A stretch of DNA of 64,000 bases. It comes from Morchella semilibera (Eukaryota; Ascomycota; Pezizomycetes; Pezizales; Morchellaceae). The stretch lies in the NCBI GenBank assembly GCA_009192285.1, contig WBVU01000005.1:2622731-2686730 (forward strand), in the 5' to 3' direction. Below, one piece after another: positions 30,653-38,866 of this stretch (its first letter is position 1; every line of letters starts with the position of its first letter). Below the pieces are notes generated by a model. It did not search any database, was not told the origin of the DNA, and worked only from the letters and a program-made list of their open reading frames with translations. Made by a program: the position numbers and the translations under genes.

Positions 30653-31286
30653 TGTGACGGAGTAACCCGACGCAAAGAAGAAGATGACAATGATGACGCA
30701 GAGGAACTCGAGGAGCACAGTGTACTCGACGAGGGGGCCGATGAAGACAGGGACAACGCCGGGCAGGCACAAGCACAGGCACCGGCGAAGACAAAGGCAA
30801 GAGCAAGGGCACAAGAGCACAGAGCAGGGAGAGTGAGGACCGAAGGGACTTCAACGAGAACGATGAGAGACACTATGAGTTTCCTCTTGTCAGAGGATCG
30901 AGTCTTTGGTACGAGAGGCTATGGCTTTAGAAATAGGAGTAGATTCCTATGTACCGAGGTAACAGGAAGACGAGACAGAGAAGAAAGAAAGAAAGAACTA
31001 AGGAAAACATCTACCCCCGCTATTTAACACACCTCCTCCACTAGTCCGCTATGACTCACACTCTCGCTCATAGAATCTCATAGAAACCCGTCGCTACCAC
31101 ACCCCGTAATCCTCCCCACCATCTCCGCTATTCTACATTACCAATCCATCACGCCATCGAACCTCCTAGAACCTAATGACGACAGCCTCCACCACGTACT
31201 CCCCGCTCTCGCTTATCATTACCTTAACAACCACAATCGTGCATCGCCTACCGAACTGTCGGGACGACTGCCAAGACGCCGGGACA
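30653..31286 (-). repeat. 5' LTR of element A1
   Basis: 634 bp, ends TGTCCCGGCG and CCGTCACA on the minus strand; ~99% identical to the 3' LTR. It holds the TATA-like box and pyrimidine tract of the element's promoter. Confidence 0.9.
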
Positions 31287-31585
31287 TACCCACTATACAC
31301 ATCTCTACGCATATCTAATATCATATTAAGCACTGTATATCTAATACTGGGCAAGAGTGTTTTTTTTTGACGACGCCTGTATACTACATATTCACTAAAC
31401 ACCGTGTACTAAACACCATACTATATCAAAAACATGTTTACGCACATCTGATACCTGGAAAGAGTGTTTTTTTGACGACTTCTGTATACTACATCTTATT
31501 CACTAAACACTGTGTACTAAACACCGTGTATAAAAACCATACTATATCATACGCATGTTCACGCATATCTTATACCGGGAAAGAG
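31287..31585 (+). repeat. Tandem repeats, unit about 120-135 bp
   Basis: Two and a half diverged units each hold a T run with TTTGACGAC, CTGTATACTACAT, CACTAAACACCGTGTACTAA and ACCATACTATATCA. Inverted relatives lie at 36180-36390, on the other side of the Harbinger element. Confidence 0.75.
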
Positions 31586-31844
31586 TATGAGTCATCGCTA
31601 GGAGTGGGTTAGGGTTTGGAAGGAGGGTGAGTCATCGCTGGGAGTGGTTAGGGTTTGGAAGGAGGGTGAGTCATCACTACGGCTTACTTAAAGTCATCTC
31701 TACGGCTTCATCTCTCTTACGCCTTCCTTTTCCGCTACACTACACCTTTTCCACTACACTACACCTTTTCCACTACACCTTCTCTACTACCCCTTTACTA
31801 ATCTCCATGTCTTTTTAGTTTCTACGCCTAAGTCGATGCTACAA
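31586..31844 (+). repeat. Short tandem repeats
   Basis: 31588-31675: about 2.3 copies of a 38-40 bp unit containing GTTAGGGTTTGGAAGGAGGG and GAGTCATCGC. 31725-31800: repeated CTACACCTTTTCCACTACA words. No coding sequence. Confidence 0.7.
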
Positions 31845-32640
31845 ACAACGTTTAAAGGTGGGTTACATCCCCACTTAGTCTCTTTTGGATTGATACACGC
31901 TCCGACGAGGGAGGGGGGGCAAACGGCAGTTCCTAAAATGACATCTAACATGGGTACTATTAAACGCCGCTGTACGAGCAGCCGCGGGTACTAATACAGA
32001 GCACTGACATTTACACTGCTGGATGCGTTCCCAACCTTGGAGGCATGCGTAGTATGCGTCTGCAGATTAGTGAAAGCCTGGAGCGCGTCATTGTCTAGCA
32101 AGAGTCGTCTACGGAGCCGACACAAGTCTGAATTAGGGAATCCGTTTGAGGCTAACCTTTTTTTTTTTTTTAGATATATCTATATTCTACGCCCAGCCCT
32201 ACCAAACTCGGACGTTTAAAGATGGGCTAACCCCCACTTAGTCTCTCGGATTCATACACGCTCCGACGAGGGGCAAACAGCAGTCCCTCAAATGATATCT
32301 AACGTGGGTACTATTAAACGCCGCTGTACGGGCAGCCGCGGGTACTGGTACAGAGCACTGACATGTACACTGCTGGATGCGTTCCCAACCCTCCGAGGCT
32401 GCGTAGTATGTATTCGATTTGTGAAAAGGTTCGGGGCAGTGGGAGCCCCGGGCTGATCTGCATGCGGGCCTCCTTACTACTTGTCCCTCCATGACGTTTC
32501 CGAACACGTCAAGTCCCCTATTGTATGGTATGCAATATTGGTCGTGTTCGGAAACATTATGGAGGGACGAGTAGCAAGAGTCCGCAGAATGACACGAATC
32601 TGAATTAGAGAGTCCGTTCGAGGCTAAGGTTTTTTTAGAT
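31845..32640 (+). repeat. Two tandem copies of a ~370-bp repeat
   Basis: 31845-32205 and 32206-32640 align over most of their length: both contain CCCCACTTAGTCTCT, CACGCTCCGACGAGG, TACTATTAAACGCCGCTG and GCAGCCGCGGGTACT, and both close with a T run before AGATAT. The second copy carries the 106-bp hairpin at 32473-32578. I recognise no gene; a SINE or structural repeat is possible. Confidence 0.72.
32473..32578. mobile_element. 106-bp hairpin, tiny fold-back element
   Basis: 36-nt inverted arms (32473-32508 and 32543-32578) around a 34-nt loop. Only four positions differ and all are transitions. It is absent from the first tandem copy, so it looks like an insertion. Confidence 0.65.
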
Positions 32641-33115
32641 ATCCTACGCGAATCTCAAGGGGGCGTCGAGGGTGTAGCTTCGTTCCGTAAGGTGCAAAGT
32701 TATAACAGCAATAGAGTGGGGCAGAGAGTCCACAGGGAGTCTCTGATCGCGACGTGTAAGCGAAGATACCAGTAGATGGCTCTTGTCACAGTCATAAGGT
32801 GTGGAGTAGGCGGCAGCGATACTTCCAAGAGGGGGAAGTATGTGAGAGAAGGTAGAGAGGCAGCGATAGTCACTAGTGAGAAAATAGAGACTATAATGTA
32901 TTGTAGATAGATACAGAAGACGTTGCGTAAAGAGAAAAGGAAAAGAAAGAAAGTACAGGACTCGGAGTAGGCACCATTGCCTCCCTTATATAACCGTTAT
33001 TCCAGAGCCAAGCCTGACTCATATCCTCGCGTAACCCCAACCATGACTCACATTCTCGCGTAACGGAAACCCATAGAACCTACTCTGACTCATCCCTACC
33101 TCCCAGTTTACAATA
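32641..33115 (-). repeat. Probable LTR remnant (minus)
   Basis: On the minus strand this has the layout seen in the LTRs here: TTATATAA box near 32990, pyrimidine tract (CTTTCTTTCTTTTCC), CGCAACGTCTTCTG, then CT-rich DNA. I could not fix its ends and no other copy matches well. Confidence 0.4.
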
Positions 33116-33342
33116 ACGGTCCTCACACCTATACGGACGGAAAATATAGTATCGGCCAAGGCCAGGAACCCGGAGTATGATTGGTTGAGCGATATAGTAA
33201 AAGTCTGTACCTCCTGTACCCCCTTGAGGGCGGTTGAACTGAGTAGTGTGTTCAGGCTTGACCAAATGGATCCTAGTACTGTGGAGAAGTTGTGTATGTA
33301 GTGGCGATACCGGACTCCAACCTCTTCTTCCTGTATGTAATA

Positions 33343-34867
33343 ATGCCAAAAATCTCGGGACAAAGACGAATTGTTGAGCAACTGCAAGAGGTGCGCGCAG
33401 CAGTGAAGGAATTGCACGATGCCGAGTCTCCAACGTTACGCGGACCCGAATTTCCAGCGTTGTACAGACCTAGCAACCCTTATAGGCCACCAGCATATGG
33501 GACAGACTCGGATTCTTTATGGAAAGATGATGGTTTCGGGGTGTGCAGTTTTGAAGATGATCTAGATTCGGATGAAGTCAATTCTAGTGATGAGGAAGAG
33601 GTTTCCGGGGAAGAAATGAGACTGTGCCTACCATCCAATAGTACTTCTACTTCGCAGCGGCACTCCAGTACTTCTACCTTTTGGAGTTCAATCATAATAG
33701 ATTATACTTCAGCAATCAATCTTCTCGAGTCCAGGCGATATTGGGTTCCTAGACAACCAAAGTTTAACGAAGCATCAACTATATTTGACTGGTACCATCA
33801 ACCCCCGATTGAAGTGTGAAAAAATTTTTCGAGTTTTTTTCCGGATGAGTCCACAGTCATTTGAGACATTACTGGGTATGATTGCAGACAATCCAGTTTT
33901 CAAAAACCACTCGACATCTCAGCAGACACCTATACGCTATCAGTTAGCACTATATCTTTATCGGATGGGAGGAAAAAGCTCAAATGGTTCACATGCAAAT
34001 ATTTCTTTGGTTTTAGGTGTTGGGGAAGGGACGGTCTCAAAGTTTTCTCGTAGAGTTCAAACTGCAATCCAAAGTTTGAGGAGAAAATATATCCGTTGGC
34101 CAACAGACGAGGAAAAAGAAGCACACAAACAAAGAGTTTGTTCTTCATCTAGAAGCGTGTTTCCCTCATGTGTGGGGTTTGTTGACGGAACATATATTAC
34201 ACTGGAATATGCTCCACTTACCGATTGGTTCAGTTATTACAACCACAAATCGTCATACGGACTCAATGCTATGGTAGTTTGCAATGACAACAAACGAATT
34301 ATTTTTACTCGTTGCGGTGAAACATCTGCTGTACACGACGCTCGAGTATTCAGTAATTCATTGCTTGCGAAATCTCCGGCCAAATTCTTTCGATCCTCCC
34401 CTAGCGAATATCTGATTGGCGATTCAGCATATACTTGTAACGACAACATGATAGTACCTTTCAAAAAGCCACGTTCTATCGATATGCATTGCAGGTTATT
34501 TAATGCTACATTAAGTAGCAGGAGAATTGCAATTGAGCATGTATTTGGACAGCTCAAAGCTCGGTTCCCCTCAATTACACGTATTTCAATTCATATCAAA
34601 GGAGAATCACAGCATCGTGAAGTGGTGGAATGGTTCGAAAATGCCTGTATTTTGCATAATTTCTTGTTGGATACAAATGAATTTGCTTGGGATGAGAAGG
34701 AAGATATAGAAATTGCAAAAACACATCAACAATCCGTTGATGCTGAACAAGAAGAGAGAGAGCGTCAAGAAGAGTTTGACTCAAGTAGAGGAAACCAGAG
34801 AATGCGGAAACAACGAACTGATGGTTTAAGAGAAGCATTGCTTGAACATATGAAAACAATAATGTAA
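33343..34867 (+). CDS. Harbinger transposase (DDE_Tnp_4 type), one frameshift
   Basis: The N-terminal part (ATG 33343, about 155 residues) is acidic in its middle and ends FDWYHQPPIEV. An extra base near 33818 moves the rest to another frame (to 34867). That part contains an HTH-like region (LVLGVGEGTVSKFSRRV), then the catalytic core: D in GFVDGTYI, D in HDARVFS, the GDSAY motif, and E in IAIEHVFGQLKAR. The enzyme would cut and paste the element between its terminal repeats. The sequence around the shift (GTGTGAAAAAATTTTT) is homopolymeric, so it may be a sequencing error, a small intron I cannot define, or a true lesion. Otherwise the gene is complete, and its C-terminus is rich in E and R. 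Confidence 0.9.
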
Positions 34868-34879
34868 ATATATATACAT

Positions 34880-35830
34880 TTATTTTTGATGTTCACGCAT
34901 GAACATTTGCATCTGTAACTCAAATTTCTTTTCCTGTACCCGTAATCTTAGCATAGTTTCTTCATGACGATTCTTTTCCCTTTCCTCAGCTAAATTCAAA
35001 GACCTATCGCTAATTTCCTTCTCCTGTTTCAATCTTTTCTCTTCAATACCAATACGCTCCTGATTCAGTCTATCAACAGCATCTTCTGCAAATGTTGTAC
35101 GTCGTCGCTTGATTCCTGCTTTACCTTCCTCGGTTTTACCACCCTTCCTCATAGGCACTGGGGGCTTTTGACCTCCTGCAGGTGGATGAAGGCTTTCCTC
35201 CTCTCCTCCTTCATCTGACGGATCAGAGGTCTCTAAACCCATTTCAGAAACATACAAAGGTGTATGAGCCCGATCCCTTTGTAGGATATCATCCATTGTC
35301 TCAAAATAAGGACACAAGCGATCCAACCAAGCAAGTTTAACCGAAGTCCACTTCTCCATATCATCTCTTTGCCCTTCTCCAGTTGCTGATAGCCTTGCTT
35401 TAGCATCGGAATATTTCTGTTTCATCGCTATCCATTGATTTCTGACAGAATATCCAGTCCGGGTTCCCCCAAACACCTCGGTTGCAATCTTCCCACAGGT
35501 GCTCTTTTGCTTAGTTTTGAGCAGCTCTTGGTTCCGCAAATCTCTTCCCAGCCATTCTAGTAGGGCATCACGCTCTTGAGAAGACCAAAGTCCAGTTTTA
35601 ACCTGAACATTCTCTATTTGCGAATCTGTTGCTATCTGTACCGGCACAGAGTGTTGAAGCGAAGGAGGTAACAATTGTGAGGGAAAACCACCAAAGGTTC
35701 TATACCCGGACCCTGAAGAAGTGGACCCTGGATATGGTGGGTGGAAGGCAACGGGCTGAAACATTTGGGAATGTTGAGCAGACTCAGAAGGAGTACTCGC
35801 TTGAGAATAATTATAAGGTATTTGAGACAT
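34880..35830 (-). CDS. Myb/SANT-like DNA-binding protein of the Harbinger element
   Basis: Intact 316-residue frame, ATG 35830. Residues 1-75 are Gln/Ser/Pro-rich. ~80-165 form a Myb/SANT-like (trihelix-type) domain with spaced tryptophans (GLWSSQERDALLEWLG, RNQWIAMKQKY, EKWTSVKLAWLDRL). ~200-245 is Pro/Lys-rich with a likely nuclear localisation signal (GIKRRRTTF). ~250-316 is a charged heptad-rich helix. In Harbinger elements this partner binds the transposase, helps it reach the nucleus and recognises the element ends. It converges on the transposase gene with 12 bp between stops, so transcripts probably overlap. I would trust this as functional coding sequence. Confidence 0.88.
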   Translation of the reverse strand: MSQIPYNYSQASTPSESAQHSQMFQPVAFHPPYPGSTSSGSGYRTFGGFPSQLLPPSLQHSVPVQIATDSQIENVQVKTGLWSSQERDALLEWLGRDLRNQELLKTKQKSTCGKIATEVFGGTRTGYSVRNQWIAMKQKYSDAKARLSATGEGQRDDMEKWTSVKLAWLDRLCPYFETMDDILQRDRAHTPLYVSEMGLETSDPSDEGGEEESLHPPAGGQKPPVPMRKGGKTEEGKAGIKRRRTTFAEDAVDRLNQERIGIEEKRLKQEKEISDRSLNLAEEREKNRHEETMLRLRVQEKKFELQMQMFMREHQK

Positions 35831-36018
35831 CGCATATGTTGATAGATTCTTTTATCTGCCTTCAAATTTAAACCCGGATTTTTATATAGCCAAGAATCCA
35901 CTAACAAAATTTTCATGGCTTGTCTAAACAGGGCCCTCACAGCACCAACCAAGCCTGGCGCAACTATTGGTCCAAAATCCCATACTATATCTTCCGTCCG
36001 TACAGGTGTGAGGACCGT

Positions 36019-36596
36019 TAATAATCCCAACCCCGCCAATCACTCCAATCTTCCAAACCTAGCATATCCATGAAAGCGAAACTATCACCGAATCAAGCAC
36101 CGCAGCGAATCAAGCAGGTACGGCACCCCTAGCCTAGCAAAAGACACGTGATTGGAAAGAGCTCGTTTTACTTGGTATTCGATATGCATAGTCATGTGTA
36201 TGATACAGTATGGTGTTTAGTACACAGTGGTGTTTAGTAGATAAGATATAGTATATAGAAGTCATCAAAAAAACACTCTTTCTCCGTATCAGAAATGCGT
36301 AAACATGTGTATGATAGAGTATGGTGTTTATATATGGTGTTTAGTACACGGTGTTTAGTACACGGTGTTTAGTGAATAAGATGTGAGTTTTCAATAATCT
36401 TATTTATTGACCCATGCCCCCCCCCCTAAACAGTCTTAATTCAGCTGGATCGGGCACTAAAAAGCTACCAAATATCAGGCATATTACCTAATCAGGGTAA
36501 ATTAAGGCGTATTTTGCATAAAAGAGATATATAAGGTCTTTATTAGCTCTAGGTCGCTAACTAAACCTGATAGGAATATCCGTTCCGGCGTTAAAG
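36019..36596. repeat. Inverted relatives of the 31.3-kb tandem repeats, and AT-rich DNA
   Basis: 36180-36390 contains GGTGTTTAGTACAC words and AAAAAAACACTCTTTC in inverse orientation to 31310-31585. 36416-36427 is a C run. 36430-36596 is AT-rich with nothing recognised. Confidence 0.65.
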
Positions 36597-36957
36597 TATT
36601 TGTTGTAATGATAGTTCTTAGTTTGCGTGACATTTGCGCGGGATATAAATACAGTATCATTCTCCGACCTTGTTGAAATCATCATCGACGAAGAAAGAGA
36701 CTTAACGATATAAATCTATTACTTCTATTCTATACTCTCTTAGTGATTCTTGAAAATATCTACCTGAACCAATCTTCGTGTTAAGCCTTACCCAACTCTA
36801 TACGACTTTCTATACTCGTCGAACTAGCATCGGACAACGGAGATTCTAGTTACGTTTAGACTAAAGTGACCCCGTTCCTTTCTGCCTCCGCAGTTAGCGT
36901 TTTGGACTCTGAGCTCTTCACAGTACTACTCTAGTAGTCCGGTGCGACACCCTAATA
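36597..36957 (+). repeat. 5' LTR of element C, 5'-truncated
   Basis: Matches the last ~360 bp of the 947-bp family C LTR and ends CACCCTAATA. TATAAATA is at 36644-36651. TTAACGATATA (36702-36712) is complementary to the primer-binding region. The first ~590 bp are missing. Confidence 0.82.
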
Positions 36958-36958
36958 G

Positions 36959-36969
36959 TATATCGTTAA
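36959..36969 (+). promoter_or_regulatory. Putative self-priming primer-binding site of element C
   Basis: One base inside the LTR, TATATCGTTAA is exactly complementary (11 nt) to TTAACGATATA at 36702-36712, 50 nt after the TATAAATA box of the same LTR. Confidence 0.62.
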
Positions 36970-37020
36970 CTCCCAGGTTCACCTGGAATTCTCAAGAATC
37001 ACAACTTTACAAACAAAACA

Positions 37021-38831
37021 ATGGCTGCCAGGCTACAATACGAAGCAGAGGAGGACTCCGTAATGGGGGAGTCACCAGCTTTTAGCCGAGATGACAGCCC
37101 CGATCCACTATCCATAAGAAGGACCAGCAAATGCTCGGCAGGTCAATCCACAATGGAGAGGTTGGAACGTTTCTTCAGGGAACATGAAGCCCAGCTGGCC
37201 AGTTTGTTGGCCGCAGGCAAAACAATATGGGACCAACTCCAAAACACGCAGGAGAAAGACCAGACGGAGAAAATGCTATCGAACATAGCAGCCCAAGCAG
37301 TCAAAACTAATATAGACAGGCTTGGAGCCATGTTCCAGGAGTTAGCTGAGAGCCGGGAATTTGAGAATGAACAAGCCCGGGTCATTAAAGCCATGGAACG
37401 AGAAGCCTTAGAGGCAGCCCATATCCAGACCCAACGGCAGTTGATGGCAACTCAGTTAGAGATCGACAAATTACGGGAATAGGCAAAGGAATCGGTCGGA
37501 GAAGTAATCCGAGCACAGAAAGAGCAAGCCCGGGGCCATAAGGAGCAAATGGCCGAAATGCAAAAACAGATAGACTTGCTCCTCCCTACGCATCGATCCA
37601 CTGCACCTGACCGATCCGTTCGGGATCCGATAGAAGAGGAAGGATCTGAAGGGGGACCACCACCACCGCCGGATACAGGGAAAGGAGGCGACCCCTCTGA
37701 TGGAGGGTCAAGTCACCATGAGAAAAAAGTAGGAGGCTGGCGGGGCAGACGCTCGGAATCCCCGGAAGGAAAGGAAGGAGACTCCCTAGCCAAGGTACCC
37801 TTCGAATTTGACAACCCCAGAAAACATAACCTCCGCCACTGGCTCCTGGAATGCGAAATATACTTTGAACAGCGACCTTGCAAGTTCCGCAATGGTAAGC
37901 AGAAGCTCCTATTTGCAGGCACCTACACCATTGGCTTAGCCAAGGAATGGTTTGCCAATTACCATGAGGTCCATATGAAGGGACCAAACAGCGCGGACTT
38001 CTGCACATGGGAACGCTTCAGGCAGGAAGTCAGGGGAGATTTGTGAGCTCGCAGGAAGCTTTAGACGCCGCTTTCAAGATGGACCAGCTCAAATATCAAT
38101 CCAGCATTTCCGACTACCTCACCAAAATGGAGATACTCAATCAGCGTGCACAGCAGAGTGGGGCCTCTTATCGAAAGAGGTTGCTCACTGGACTCCCGGA
38201 GGAAATCTGGGAACGACACTTCAAGTTTGAGCCGGCGGACGACGATGACCACTTTGTGGCGCAGCTGGAAAGAGCCGGAAAGGCCCATGAAAGTTTCCTG
38301 GAGCAAAAGAGACTGCTGGGAAAGGTGTCAAGTGGGGTACAGGCCAAAAGGGACCCCTCAGAAAAAAGGAGAACTGGGTTCCAGATTAAGGGAAGAGCAC
38401 AGGAGGGACAGAAGACGGAGTCGAATCGGCCTGGAGGCGGGTCGAATACCCAAGGAAGCGCTCGTCCTAGTCAGGGAAACAGACCTTTACCCTCCGACTA
38501 CGATGAAGCCACCAAGGGTATCCCCAAATCCGTGCTGGACCAGAGGAGGACAAAAGGGGACTGTGCTCGCTGTGGCAGAAGGGGTCACCTTTGGAAATGG
38601 TGTAGACAGAGCCCCAACTCCAGTGCAGTCATCTCCGCTCTGGGGCAGAAGCGAGGCCGAGAAGATGAGGACGAGGAAATGAAGGACTCACCAAATCCCC
38701 CAGCCAAGAAAAAGAGGCATCGATCAAAGAAGAAGTCAGTAGCCGTAGCAGTGGTAGACAAGTCAACCATGAATGCCTATGCGCCGGAAGTGGGGTCGGA
38801 GTCGGAGGTGGATTTCGATATGGGTTTTTAG
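37021..38831 (+). pseudogene. Gag of element C
   Basis: ATG 37021. A TAG at 37480-37482 (from CAG) interrupts a predicted coiled-coil N-terminal part. The frame then runs to about 38030, where a one-base indel in a G run shifts it; the rest is read to the stop at 38829-38831. Recognisable parts: gypsy-type capsid core (WLLECEIYFEQRPCKF to TWERFRQEV, then LTGLPEEIWE), a basic linker, a CX2CX4HX4C zinc knuckle (CARCGRRGHLWKWC) and a lysine-rich nuclear-signal-like tail (KKKRHRSKKK). Intact length would be about 600 residues. It is dead through one stop and one shift. Confidence 0.85.
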
Positions 38832-38866
38832 ATGGGGACTCTGATGGGTCAGGTCAAGAGCTCCCC
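38822..38866 (+). promoter_or_regulatory. -1 ribosomal frameshift signal at the gag stop (element C)
   Basis: Slip site GGGTTTT (38822-38828, read G-GGT-TTT) lies directly before the gag TAG. After a 4-nt spacer, TGGGGACTCT can pair with AGAGCTCCCCCA, leaving two bulged C. The -1 frame is open from here for about 65 codons toward protease. Confidence 0.65.

Larger units (their letters stand above)
24548..31286 (-). mobile_element. Near-complete Ty3/gypsy (chromovirus) element A1
   Basis: Both LTRs are 634 bp (24548-25181 and 30653-31286) and differ at only about five sites by eye. Between them are gag, a frameshift signal, pol and a 508-bp family B LTR inserted in integrase; without the insertion the element is ~6.2 kb. 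The flanks (ATAGA and TACCC) do not match, so there is no target duplication. The left flank is another family A pol fragment, which suggests recombination between two elements. Confidence 0.9.
33116..36018. mobile_element. PIF/Harbinger DNA transposon
   Basis: 2.9 kb between 37-bp terminal inverted repeats (from 33116 and to 36018) that start ACGGTCCTCACACCT and differ at two internal positions. It holds the two genes typical of the superfamily, a DDE transposase (+) and a Myb/SANT-like protein (-), tail to tail with 12 bp between their ends. Flanks are TA-rich (ATA / TAA); a clean 3-bp duplication cannot be fixed. The near-intact genes suggest a young insertion. Confidence 0.9.

Noticed and set aside
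31590-31675. Telomere-like TTAGGG words
   Set aside because: Only one TTAGGG per 38-40 bp unit; this is a short tandem repeat and not a telomeric array.
31845-32640. rRNA fragment suggested by GCAGCCGCGG
   Set aside because: The surrounding bases do not match small-subunit rRNA or 5S rRNA as I know them; the word alone is not enough.
31287-36390. CRISPR-like array or prokaryotic island
   Set aside because: The repeats are long, diverged and have no spacer pattern; introns, chromoviruses and LINEs show eukaryotic DNA.
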